A DNA stretch of 64,000 bases, taken from NCBI RefSeq assembly GCF_964275005.1, contig NC_092698.1, positions 27,604,447-27,668,446 on the forward strand. Direction: 5' to 3'. This DNA is from Diadema setosum (Eukaryota > Echinodermata > Echinoidea > Diadematoida > Diadematidae). This document shows positions 34,159-46,600 of the stretch, piece after piece (positions within the stretch are counted from its first letter, which is position 1; each line of letters starts with the position of its first letter). The notes beneath the pieces were generated by a model. That model was given only the letters and a program-made list of their open reading frames with translations, had not been told where the DNA came from and searched no databases. The position numbers and the translations under genes are program-made.

Positions 34159-37036
34159 TTTGTTCTCCTTGCCCTTTCTTTATTGTGACATCCAAGAAAC
34201 TTTGTACGACTGGAGTATGTGTCTCTAAGAAGCACAAGGCCCATAGGAGGTGGCACAAGGCATACACAACCAAGTGGAAAATTCACCTGTATCAATGGGT
34301 ATAGACCTGCATGTTGAGTACAATGACTGGTATGAGTAGTATAGGACAAATTGAGAATGCATCATATTAGCAACACATACACGTATTGCTCGTTCTGGAG
34401 CTTTGGGTTTTTTCTCAGCTTTACATAAAAGATTGAGCGTGCACTTTGTTTTCTATTTGCATATCACTCCAATGTATTTAAATGACAATTAATAAAAATT
34501 GAAGAAATAAACTCTTTCCACGCCACTTCCAATATGCATTGTATGCATACTTTGCCATTTATTGTACTTCAGGAAAAAATGCAGACATCAATTCAAATCA
34601 AATGAAAAAAAAGAGTTGCACATGTAGTCCTGTCCCGTGCATCGGAGATGAGCTATCTAGACTTGAAGACTTGCACAACATGTTTTCAACCTGCAGCACA
34701 AATCCACTTTCAGTTCAGTGGATACGAGTTATGTGAATTTTCGGGTATGTCTGTCTGAAGGCAGTACCTTCTTTATGGATTATACTCATAAGACCTCTAC
34801 GTATATAACAAGGCATATGCTATAACCAAGCTGGAAGTCACACCGCAAAAACAGATGCAGTCATTACTCACACACACATTGGCATATGTGTAACTATCAA
34901 AATGTTATAAATGCAATCTGTTTCCTACAGACAGTCACATCTCTTTGAAAGCAAAGAGTTTATCTGCAATATATCTTGGCAAGAAACGATCTCAATAGTA
35001 AGCTCAGTTTCCCATTGTTCAACTTGTTGGTACATATCTGCATATGCAGAAATGCAAGAATCCAAATCATGTCTTTGCTGATACATGTAGCTGAAGTTGG
35101 AACATATCTGCTGGAATTCACAAAACTTGTTTAAATCTAGTCCATGGATTGCGCAAATCTCGACTCAGTAAATGCATGTGACAGATCCCTGTGTGCCTTC
35201 AGACATCTAATTATGAATGCACAATGCACATGCATTTCATGTTTTGGTATCCCCATTTTGTACTTGTTCTACTCCATGGACCATTGAAATATGGATTTCA
35301 TTCACAGTGTGTTTCAGAATACAGACAATCATGTTTAATACATGCACTGAAGTCTTCTTCCTTTGTGATTAGAGGAACATGTGGAAAGTTAACTGTTTTG
35401 AGGTGTTCCAGTCAGAAGTACAAATGTCCTGGAAATTTTTTGCTGACATCTATCTCCTCAGACATGAAAATTCATAAATTGGCAGGTGCATAACCTTTTT
35501 TGTCTCTTTTTTTTTTTTGGAGGGGGGGGGGGGTCAGGTAAGCTCATATAACTGAAGTCACATGATAGAATGAGATACAAGTTTATCATTTTATGGCAAT
35601 AGAGGAAATTGATGTCTCTTTTCCTTTATTACTGTCCCATTGTCCTCATGAGCTAGTGACTCATAAAATTTGGAAGACATACAATGTAGAAGGTAGGTAG
35701 GAGTGGTTGCTGCTGATCAGCCTCAACTGAGGTCTTCACAAAGACCTTGTCTCATCAAAAACAACAACAACAACAACAACAACAAAAACACAATGACTTA
35801 AAAACTTAGGTTTGACAAGTTTGAGATGTCTCAAGCAGTTGTCATGTTGCACTTACCCTGCAAATTATAAACCAATCTTGTTTTCTTCAGAAAAAAAAAG
35901 TTTCTTACAAGTAGCTCTGTGTAAGCACACTACATTGATATACCCATGTTACCTTTTCTTTTGTAATGCAAATCATATCTGCAAAGTACTAAGTCGTGCA
36001 GTGTATGGCATTATTATCATAATCCATAACATCTTTTCAAAGTACACACTGTTTTGACTAACAATTCTTAATGAAGGAGTTACTACTCTACATGAATGAA
36101 TATTGTTTGTACATGGACCTAATACACACATGGATGAGTAACGAATGCCTTTCTTTGATCCCATCATCACAGCCGCCACCTGATTATGTGCATCTTAATG
36201 AGTACTTTCAGGTGCTTGGATAATAACGATTGTGCGATCGTGCATCGTCCCTGACAAAAGAACCATTTCCCTCATTGCAGTCTTATTTTGCTGAGGTGCC
36301 TTTTCACCCTCAACTGGCTTTGAATAAATACCAATGAAAGGGAGCAGCAAACCTGAAAACATGACAGTTTTCCTGTCACAAAACTGAAAATTACTGAAGT
36401 GGACACCTGTGGACAAGCATGTAACATGGCTTAATGATGTGACATACATGTCACCTACGTTTACTGCCATGTTTACTCTGGAACAATAGGCGAAAACTAT
36501 GAAAATTAGCTTACAAATCACATCCAACCTGCCAAAATAATTGCTTTCTCTTGTAAAGTACGCGTATTTCGAAAACGAAATTACTTGAGCAACAATTTCC
36601 CAATGTACACTACAACTGCACAGGCATTTTTGTCGATTTAAGAGAAGTACTATCTTCTGCACAATGTACTTTTTAGAGTTCTCAAAGTGTCGTCTTGATT
36701 TTATCCAGGCTGGCTGTCGGCGGTGATGATAAGATCAAAGCAGGAAAGCATGCTTAAAATGCTTTTGTGCTACTTTTGACAGAAACAGGTGCATGAATTA
36801 ATTAACGAGCGATGACCGCCCATGAGTAGGTCCATGGTTTGTACAAGAAAGCTCATGGAAATAAACAATATCTTATCCTAACACATTGATATTCCACTAG
36901 ATGCTGAATGAAACATTAATACCAGTTATAAATCAGCTTGTTCAAGTTTATGTAATCTGCATCCTCTTTCAATGTCTTCAAACAAATATGGATAAAAGCT
37001 ATAAATCTTTGGACAAAGTTCCCAAGAAAGTATAAC
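34159..37036. other. no recognised gene
   Basis: Contains a G-run at about 35521-35532 and an AAC microsatellite at 35761-35784. Minus-strand 36195-36662 holds a 155-codon open frame without recognisable motifs; without splice support or homology I do not call it a gene. Confidence 0.4.
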
Positions 37037-37157
37037 AGGGCCCCGTTTTATCAAAAGATATGATCGATTATTAACTTCCTTACCACACAGGCTGCCATAC
37101 ACTTGTGATAGAAATCAACTATATAATCAATTATAACTCTTCATAAAGCAGGGCCCA
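37037..37157. mobile_element. 120-bp foldback MITE
   Basis: The left end AGGGCCCCGTTTTATCAAAA mirrors the right end CTTCATAAAGCAGGGCCCA. The inner arms carry ATCGATTATTAACTT and its partner AATCAATTATAACTC. Arms of about 40 bases with mismatches; no coding sequence. A looser relative (TATGAAACAGG motifs) lies at 53092-53215. Confidence 0.7.
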
Positions 37158-37225
37158 CATATGATATTTCCATGCACAAAGATAAGCGAGGGATAAATCT
37201 TGCTATTTCATCTTGTAACATATAG

Positions 37226-37282
37226 TAGAGAATCCAGCCATTGGCTGCACTTTAGCTATTGATTAGCTGAATTTGTGTAATA
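37226..37282. repeat. left copy of an inverted repeat framing the TE block
   Basis: Matches the complement of 42912-42964 with about three mismatches and one four-base indel. Each copy is itself hairpin-like: GCCATTGGCTG, a short spacer, then AGCTATTGATTAGCTGAA. The pair encloses the piggyBac, Gypsy and recombinase remnants. Confidence 0.6.
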
Positions 37283-37915
37283 CATGTACAAGAAATTGGA
37301 CGTGGCATCTCGTCATCAAAATACAACAACTGGATTTGTTCACTCTTCAGGGAGAGGTTATGATCGCAGAACAACGTATCCAAACCCCATGACCGGTTCC
37401 TCTGGACAGCCTTTTTTTATGGAAAGCTTGGAGGCGGGGGAGACCACAAGATCCCCCTCATACATTCACACCATCAGCAGCAAGGGAGAGTGGCAACAAG
37501 CAGCCACCACCCTACTACACGCAGAGCCAGGGCCAGGGGAGGAAATAGATACAGAGATCACTTCTCAACAAGTAGGTGACTATGAACATGTAGATATAGG
37601 GTGTGGTCATCTAGACATTTTCTGAGCCAGAATCCCGATCCTAAACGCGTTTGAGGCATTTTTGGATGAGAGATAAATGCAACAGTGTTCTCACACGCCT
37701 TTTAAAAATGCCAATTTGAAATGCCATTCACATGGCGTCTTGAAATGTGTTTGAGACCACAATTGCCTTTCTGAGAGTAGATAAACCAATATTGGTTTGA
37801 AATGCGTTTATATCTCCTAGCTACCATGGTCAACTTCCATACAGTATACAAACCGCAGGTTACAACACAGGCTTCAGTTGACCTCTGCTGGTGATGCTGA
37901 TGATGGCGATGCTGA

Positions 37916-39495
37916 TCGACCTCTCGTGACCTCAGAGGTAGGCAAAATGATGAAAGAAGATGGAGGAAGAAGGACAAACAAACAGATGATCCTTCATTCA
38001 ATGAACAAGGAGGCTGCTGCAACAAGGATGAATTTGCACAGTGCTCATGCCCAACGGATGCCTTCCTCAAATTCTTTGACAAAGGCATTCGGGATGCCAT
38101 CATCTTTGAGACAAATCGCTACGCGAATCAGAAAGGAAGACATTTCTTGCCTTTGACAGATGAGGAGCTCATCGGCTTCATAGGCATCAATTTCTGCATG
38201 GGTTATCACCATCTTCCATCATGGCGAGACTTCTGGTTGTGTGATGAAGATCTTCATTTGGATGTCATGGCACGTACAATGCCAAGAAAACGGTTTGGAG
38301 ACATCCTCTCTAATCTGCACATAAACAATAACCTAGACAGGCCAGAGGAGAACAAAGACCGCATGTTCAAACTCCAACCACTAGTTGATGGTAAGAATGA
38401 GAGATTTGCTTATCTCTACAACATGGATCGAAAGCAGAGCATCGATGAGAGCATGATTCTGTTCAAAGGAAGATCAAGACTGTAGCAGTACAACCCGATG
38501 AAGCCGATCAAGAGGGGATACAAGATCTGGGCCAGAGCAGATAACTCTGGTTATATCGGGCAATTTGAAGTCTACCAGGGGAAGGGAGGCAATGCAGATG
38601 TTCAGCTATACCCAGATAACTATGGTCTCGGTGAGAAAGTCATCCACACGTTCACCAGACCCCTTACAGGGAAGAACTACACCGTCTTTTTTGACAATTA
38701 CTTTTCTTCTGTTCGTCTGATGGAGGACCTGAAAGAGGACAAAGTGTTGGCTTGTGGAACCATCAGAGCTACACGCAAACACCTGCCTGACCTTACTGAT
38801 GACAAACAACTAAAGGAAAGAGGGGAGTTTGACCATCTCATAAGCAAGAAAGACATCAGTGTCTTCAAGTGGAAGGACAATAAACTAATCCATGTCATCT
38901 CAAACTATCACGGCACTGAAGAAACCACTGTCCGAAGGACCATGAAGGATGGCACCAAGAAAGAGGTCAAATGCCCAATTGCGATTGCAGACTACAATGA
39001 AAACATGGGGGGTGTAGACAAGGCAGATATGCTCCGCACTCTTTACGGGGTAAATCGAAAATCAATGAAGTGGTGGCATAGGATTTTCTGTGGTATTCTT
39101 GACATCGCTTTTGTCAATGCGTATGTTGTGTATCAATCTATGTTTGGTAAGATGCCCCTCATAAGTTCAGACGAAAAGTCACAATGGGTCTCCTAACCCT
39201 GGCAAAGCCAATGCCATCAGCACCAAAGAGGGGAAGGCCTTCATCTCCAGGTGCTGCCCAACCGCCTCCAACCAAACTTGTGAAAAGACGCAAAACCGGG
39301 TTCAGTGTCCCGGATGATGTGAGATTGCAAAACGTGGGTGTCCACATGCCGCAGTTTGTGGCTGAGCGTGGGAGATGTGAATGTTGTTCAATGAGTAGAA
39401 TAGAGTCCCGACCCCACAGCAAATGCTCCACTTGCAAAGTTTTTCTTTGCGTGAATGAGAAGAAGAATTGCTTCTACACATATCATTGCAAGTAG
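37916..39495 (+). pseudogene. piggyBac transposase, nearly complete
   Basis: A cut-and-paste DNA transposase of the piggyBac group. The frame runs from about 37916 (no ATG identified) through FLKFFDKGIRDAI, DEELIGFIGINF, SIDESMILFKGR, TVFFDNYFSS and IADYNENMGGVDKADM, followed by a Cys-rich tail CECCSMSRIE, KCSTCK, YTYHCK. The three catalytic Asp codons are present at 38444, 38693 and 38990. Defects: an in-frame TAG at 38483-38485, where a Lys-like codon is expected, and a frame change between 39170 and 39200 before the Cys-rich domain. The N-terminus upstream of 37916 is unclear. Terminal repeats are not identified; TTAA would be the expected target. Confidence 0.9.
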
Positions 39496-40592
39496 GTGTG
39501 CATATCCTGCATAGAGTATGTCACATAAAGTAAGCATGACAATGCAGGTTTAATTCTAACATGTTAAACGAATAATTGTTCTTGTAATACATTAGCACAA
39601 GTTATGTGTAACTTTTTGATCATGTTGTGTCTAAAGGGTAGTACATGACAGTATTTTATGGTACACAGTACTGAGTTTGCAATTAAATCAGCTTCAAACA
39701 AAACACACGAAAACCACTTAATAATCAAACCAATGGGAATGGACCAGATAATTGAATATTTTACACAATTATTTCCTTTCACAAGATGATTGCACTTCAA
39801 GATAAACTTGCTTTATATTCCATATCATTGATATTTAATTATAAAGATTTTCAAACCTCAACTACACGTAAATCCCTAGTAAGTGCGCTTATTCAATCTT
39901 GAGTTGCATTTGGTATACTTCTTAGATATCAGTTGCAATTTTCAGTTTGTATCATGATCAGGGCAGTTGTTACTAATAAGACATGCGCAGCTGCAGCTGC
40001 ATGCCATGCGGTATAGAAGTTTTTATCATTGCACAAGTATATACTTGTTTGCAAATTTACCATACTTTCAAGACTAATTTTACATATTTTAAGGGGAAAA
40101 TATGTTTCTATATTGAGTTTGTTGATTAAAAATAATACAATTTCATAAAATTGCAGCACTGGAATCTGTTTATCATGAATGCATTTGTATTTGAATGTAT
40201 TAGAGAGTGGGAAAGAAACGGGACTTAAAAGTCCCAGTGACCATAACATCCGTGCTTCATAGCCTGTCGGGACTCAAAAGTCCCGTCACTAATTAACGGT
40301 GTTCATTAATCAATCAAACAAGTTTTTCAAGCATTTTTTGTAATATTTGACCTATGAAAAACCTTTAAAAAAAGTTAGGACTGAAATGAGAAATTAACTT
40401 ATTTTGGTCATGAAAGGGCTTTGGCTCAGAGAATAAACACATACTGAACTCTAAGCGTGTATCCATGCGTACTTTCAAATTATACTGCACTGCCGTCTGA
40501 ACCCACAAGATTCTATAAGAACAAAATATCACATGATGTCAGGATAACGACAGTCAAAATTCAAGCACTTAAAACCACCATCAGAACTGGTT
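39496..40592. other. gene-less stretch with paired palindromes
   Basis: AT-rich DNA between the piggyBac gene and the Gypsy fossil. GGGACTTAAAAGTCCC (40220-40235) and GGGACTCAAAAGTCCC (40269-40284) are two near-identical palindromes 49 bases apart, flanked inwards by CAGTGAC and outwards by GTCACT. They might belong to the right terminus of the piggyBac element, but no matching left terminus was found. Confidence 0.5.
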
Positions 40593-41733
40593 ATGGCTAG
40601 AAACCCAGCAGAAAACTGGAAATCATGGAAACAGCAATTTGAGATCTACAAAATTGCAAGTGGCCTCGGAAATAAAGGCAAGAGTGTGCAAGTCAACACA
40701 CTGTTACATGTGGTGGGTCTGGCTGCAATTGAAATTTTCAATACATTTGACTATGCAGATGATGAAGATCGCGAGGATCTGGATCTCTTGATCAAAAAGT
40801 TTGATGAACATTTTCTTCCTCAGAAGAATGTGTCATATGAGAGACATATCTTCCATACTTGTGTGCAACAACCCGGAGAATCTATAGATGACTTCACAAC
40901 AGATTTAAAAAGGAAAGCTTCGACTTGTAAATTTGGACAGTTGTCAGAGAGTCTCCTCAAAGACAGAATCACCATGGGACTCCGAGACAAAGCATTGCAC
41001 TCAACATTACTGGAAAAAAGAGATCTGACTTTGCAACAGACCATTGACGCATGCTGCTCAGAAGAGGCGACAACTGCTCAAGCCACAAATTTGAATGGAA
41101 GTGGAACAGGATGGCAAAAAACCCTAAGAACTGGCTAAGACAGCCTGCTCAACAACAAAGTCATCACAAACAAACTGCCTCTGAACACAAGCAACAACAA
41201 AGTTGGACACCAAAAACATACATGTGGTGAAAATGTGAAAGCAAACATGGACCCCGCAGGTGCCCGGTTTATGGCCAGTTGATGTAAATCGAGCGTTCAA
41301 ACGGGAACATTATCCCATGAAAACAATAGATGCTATTTGCGATCGTTTGGCGGGGGCAAAAGTGTTCTCAACACTGGATGCAAATTGTGGCTATTGGATG
41401 ATACAACTGGATGAAGACAGCTCGAACCTGTGTATTTTCAACCCAGAATTTGGTAGATACACGTTCCACAGACTACCATTTGGCATAAATGTAGCACCGG
41501 AGCTGTTCCAAAGAATTATGACTGAAGCATTCACTGACACAGAAGGAGTTGAAGTAATCATGAATGACATCTCGATATTTGAACCAAATCAAAAAGAGCA
41601 TGACAAAATCATAGAGAAGGTATTGCAAAAGTGCACAGAGAAAAATGTCAGGCTAAACAAAGAAAAATGGCCTACACAGCCCTGGTACACTATACTGCGT
41701 AACATGCTACTGGAGCAGCCCTGGGAATTGTGA
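40593..41733 (+). mobile_element. Ty3/Gypsy LTR-retrotransposon fossil (gag and RT parts)
   Basis: The 5' part is a gag-like frame of about 180 codons (FEIYKIASGL, QPGESIDDFTTDLKRKA). A remnant of the zinc-knuckle region follows, then a reverse-transcriptase portion (STLDANCGYWMIQLD, RYTFHRLPFGINVAPELFQR) characteristic of Ty3/Gypsy. No LTRs, RNase H or integrase are recognised. The copy is broken and incomplete, with several breaks, and looks old. Confidence 0.85.
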
Positions 41734-42287
41734 AAACACCAATTGTTAACTCAACCCATTACCTGCAGAACCCATCCACTTACCCATCTCTCCCTCTTAT
41801 GTTGCAGAGTTGGAGCAAACATTTCGTAGCTCAAGGGCTGACACAAGAGACTGCTTAACACACTGGCAGCTTCCTGGAGGAAGTCTACAAAGGATCAGTA
41901 CATGGTGTGTATCAGGAAGTGGCAAAGGATGTGCAGTGAACACCATTTTATGTCGGACCCATACATAGGTGGGGAATTTGTTATCTTTCTTTAATTCCCT
42001 TTACAAGAATAGAGCATAGCTAGAGCATCATAAACACATCAAGGAGTGCACTTGCATCAGTTGTCCTTTTAGGGGATGAGAAATATACTATTTCTACACA
42101 CCCTTGGATACAATGGTACTTCAAGGGCATCTTCAATCTCAGATCACCGACCCCATGATACAGTTTCATATGGGATGTAGCGAAAGTGTTGGACTATCTC
42201 AGATGAGCAACCCCAGCTCAAAAGATTTCACTGTGTCCACTGACATGCAAGGTATGCTTTTTACTCATTCTGAACTCTGTCCAAAAT

Positions 42288-42810
42288 GTGCAAACGCTTT
42301 CATGCTTGACCCTTGACAATGCGAAAGTATCCAAAGATTATGTGGAGATACCAGTCGCTGAATTGATAAAACAGAATCAACCTGGGAATGTTGGAGTGAT
42401 AGTAACACTGAAAGCTTCCCCCGAGGACAAGAAACTCTGCATCATACACTACATCAAAGAATACATGTTACAGAACAAACACATTGAAGAAGGAGAACAG
42501 ACTATTTGTCACCTACAAGCAACCTTTAGGGAGGGCATTAAAGCAAACCCTCGCTTAATAGATTAAAGCAGTGTTGACAGCAGTGTTGAAAGCATCTGGT
42601 ATCAACATTGACCTCTTCCATGGCACACTCAACAATATCAGTGGCAACCTCCTCTGCCAAGAGGAGTTAATTTCCCTCAGCAGACATACTCAAACATGTT
42701 AGGTGGATAAGTGAATCCCCCTTCAGGAAGTTTTGTCTAAAACCCACTTTTCAGGGAACTTCATTTGGACAGGCAGTGATAGGACAGTACCATCCAGTCA
42801 GCGACATGCT
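42288..42810 (+). mobile_element. tyrosine-recombinase element fossil (Crypton- or DIRS-like)
   Basis: Residual recombinase catalytic region: an IIHYIKEYMLQ segment like the CVVxHLxxYL block, LTAVLKASGINIDLFHGT, and ILKHVRWISESPFRKF followed by a KPTFQG end, like the terminal W-S-S-x-F-x-K-F block of eukaryotic tyrosine recombinases. It is broken and partial. Whether it came from a Crypton DNA transposon or a YR retroelement cannot be decided here. It lies about 550 bases downstream of the Gypsy fossil, and the two need not be related. Confidence 0.6.
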
Positions 42811-42911
42811 TCAGCTCTACAAGCAGAATAGGTCAAGTTGCCACCAAACAATATAACTGCTTCATATGTCCTCTGTGATCAATGACTACTGCGAAAATCT
42901 TTGACATCTCA

Positions 42912-42964
42912 TATTACACAAATTCAGCCAATGGCTAAAGCGCAGCCAATGGCTGAATTCTCTA
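42912..42964. repeat. right copy of an inverted repeat framing the TE block
   Basis: The complement of 37226-37282. It contains ATTCAGCCAATGGCT and its mirror AGCCAATGGCTGAAT around a seven-base loop. Confidence 0.6.
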
Positions 42965-43464
42965 ACCTCCTGTTATTCAGAAAATACAAATTAAATTTTA
43001 ATGTCTGCCATTTCTTTTCTACTTTCTGTTGATGTATGGGAAGATACTCTAGTGGTGAAATGATGGCTGTACACAAATCTGATTTGAGAAAATATGGTGG
43101 ATTTCAGCATAGATATTTAGTGCTACATCAGATATTGGAAGAGCAGAGGAAATGGTTTTACCATTGTTTATATGTCATTATGAAGTATAAAATGAGGTCA
43201 TTAAAGCATTGAAACAAACACAGAAATTGCACACACATTACAAAAATGTGACAAAGAGAGCAAAATAGATTTACAAGTATTATTCAGGAAATTTGGGCAT
43301 GCCTGTTATCAACGGAAGGAAACTGGTCAATGAGGCTGTTGTCCTGTTACACCCTCTGTGTTCAACATAATTGAGAAAAGACTTACAATGGCCCCTAGCC
43401 CTGTGGAACTGACAATGTCTCAACCTTAAACACATGGCAAGCCCACAGATATGTTCCTTTCCTG

Positions 43465-43614
43465 TCATCTGTCTACTGACTTGACGTCGTAGAACTTCCT
43501 CAGCTCGCTGCTGGTCGATGATCTCGGAGACGACAGAAAGCCATTGTAAAACTCCTTAGCTGTGATCCGTCTTCGCCCAATGGGAGAGACGCTTTGGAAG
43601 GCAACCCATCCATC
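43465..43614 (-). CDS. MTFMT: MTFMT exon 10 (terminal)
   Basis: Acceptor GCAACTTTAAAG. Encodes [20 protein letters not shown], then EFYNGFL, and ends KSVDR before TGA at 43467-43465. The tail is shorter than in mammals. Confidence 0.94.
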   Translation of the reverse strand, partial: DGWVAFQSVSPIGRRRITAKEFYNGFLSSPRSSTSSELRKFYDVKSVDR

Positions 43615-46600
43615 CTTTAAAGTTGCAAGACCGAAGGGAGGAAAAAGAATATGTCAATTAGTATGCCCTATGTTTGCACATGTTAAAATGGATACAATAT
43701 CAATCACAATTACTGCTGACTTCTTGTGATTGGAAATAATCTCATTCAAATTGTATTCTTTCATATTGCTGTAAAGCCTTGTAAAGGTGTCACTAGTTTA
43801 AATAATTCTTAAAGAAGTTTGAACAAGCATTCCTGACATTCCTAAAATGTGACCAACACGAAAGAAAAAAAAAAATGGGGGCATTTTATATGACAAAATC
43901 TGTCTATAAACATACAGAAAAAAGAGAGGATGTCTCATCTGTGGAGAGGCAGACATGCATTGTTTACTAGGTGTGCAGCCAATGACAATGACAAAAACAA
44001 CAAAAACACAAAAATAAGACAAAGCTTCCCAAACATCATCTAACCAACACCCTATTCCCATGAATACCTTTATCACAGTCCCTCCCAATAACTATTTTAT
44101 AAGGGTAAACTGTAATGAGAATGAACTTTCAAAGGATGACATGCAAAGTCTCTAGTGAGTTGTTTTATCAAGTACACCAGCAGTAAGATTAAACTGTTCC
44201 TTGGGCTTCTGTACTCAAATGAATAAAAAACCTGTCACAGAAATACTACCTGATGGACACAGTGAAAGTTATGTGAATTGCATGATGTACCCATCAGCAT
44301 GACAAAAATAAGTAGGAGCACGAGGAATTGCTGCTTTAACCTACCTTGCAACGTACATAAATTGCATCTGTTTCTCTGCAGTAACAAACTGATCCTGGTG
44401 CGGAGTCCTCAGGCGATGCTGTTCCTGTACAAATCGTGCATGACATGATGCAGAATTTACAATAAAAACGTATGTACAACTCTCTGCAATGTGTTAAACA
44501 TCTTCTATACCATGCATTTTCTGGTACGTACACTTGCTGTTCTCATCAAAATCTTTATCCAAGTCTGTTTTTGTTTCTTATTCTTTGTGGATTGATAAGA
44601 TGCAATTTATCCACAACATGTTTAGGATAGACTGAATGGTTTAAAAGCTGAAATGTAGTCCATTAGCTCAGTTTATTGTAAAAATATCCAGCCTGCCTTC
44701 TAAAATCGCACTGATGATATGTAAGGACCATGTTACCTCACTCTTCCAATTACAGGGACAAAGAGATAATTTATACTGATATAAAGTATTGCATCCTTCC
44801 AGGGGTGCATTCAAAGGCATGAAGGATATGATACTTGGTGTTCTTGTTCTGCTTTGTAACATCTTTGTTTTGCAATAGCATGTTATTTAACTCACCATCA
44901 TTTTGTCTCGGTGGGAGCATTTGTTCCAACCTCAGCTCTTTGCCCTCAAACAGAGTTAGCAATGGCATCTGCAACATGATATGGATGAAATTAAATATGC
45001 TGCTTCAGTAGAGGAACCTCAGAAGCAAGATGATCTGGTATATATGCTTATAAAGTTAAGAGAAGCCACCTTTGCAAATTCAGAATGGCAGGCAAGGAAA
45101 TTTTGACAGATGATGCATTAAGCTGGTGGCAACAAATGAAAACCAAATCTCCCCAAAATTCCTTCTACACGTATTATCAATATTTCCCAAAGTACTATCT
45201 TAATGGTTGCAACACTTTCCTCTTGACTATAATTGAGCTTTCTAATTGATCCAACCACTGTAGAACAGAATTGGCAGACTGAATACAACAATACTTTTAG
45301 CGTGTGAATCTGTTTTCCTTTGAGACACTCCATGATCTAATGAACATGTAGGCATCATTTTGTAAAAAAAAAAAAATTGTTTTGAATTGAGCCTCATTTC
45401 ATCACATTTATTCTTGCAATGTTGAAGCATCTTTACTTAGTTCACTTGTTTCCTAAATTAGCAATTGCTGTCATGGCTAGAATGGTATGAGCATTTGTAG
45501 GGGGTTGACACTTGATTGAACAATGTAGACCCCATGCTCGATCACTGGGTGCCAGCCTTTTCAAAAGATTAACACTGAGCTTGAGAACTGATTGCATCCC
45601 TATATGTACCTGGCCTGAAAGAGCTCGTGACAATCTGTCAATTTCCTGTACAGAAGAATGCCAATCCACCCATGCCATCTTTTGTGGTATCTTGAGACCT
45701 GACAAAAGAAGGAAATACAAAAGGAAATATCACCAAAGGAAAATAAAATAAAAAATAGAATCACAGGATACAGAGTTATCATCTTTCAGTATTGAAGCGA
45801 GGTAATTTCCATGGCAGAGAAAATGTTGAAATGTAGAGTTCATAGGCTGAGATCTCTAATTTGCTTCTGTGACTGATTTTCCTCCATCACTCTCCTTTCT
45901 GTGCAGATATGTACAGTCTGACCTTGATCATCCGTCCCTCTCTTATCTGGACTTCTCTATCATTCGGACACAACCAAGCAGCGAAGAAAAAGAAAAAGTG
46001 ATTTCAAACACAATTTAAACTACTACAAAACTCAAGCAATCTACCTATGATATTCCCTACAGAAACATGTTATGGATTTTACAGTAATGTTTCCATTTCA
46101 TGACTATGATTGTAAGTAGGCTTGCATAAATTGCATTACTTTTGCGGTGTACAATACCTATATATAGCTACCAATGGGCCGACAGCCTTCTCGTACTCAT
46201 CATATGAACATAACCTTTGTTTTTCCATTATCCACCAATCCGGGAGGGGTACCGGTCCCGACATGGCTGGTTAACAGAGGTCGGACTGTATCTCATTTTG
46301 AACTGCCATACTGATAAAATATTTTTTATTGAGTACACATTTGCTGTTATGCTAATGATATTATGCAATAAACTCTATTTCAACATACCTAAAGTGACTC
46401 CCTCTCCTTCCTGAGGTGTTTCATTCTTTATGAAAGTAGGCAGATCACAAAGAACTTCCAGTAACTGCAGGTAAGTGATTGAGCAATATTATTCATACAC
46501 AAGCAATGAAAAAAAACCAACAAACAATGACACAAACTCTTTGGAGCCACTGCTAACAAAAAGTATGTCGGATGGCAATAATTGCAGGTGCATCTATTCC

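Noticed and set aside
36195-36662. 155-codon minus-strand frame
   Set aside because: No motif, signal, splice support or recognisable similarity; compatible with chance in AT-rich DNA.
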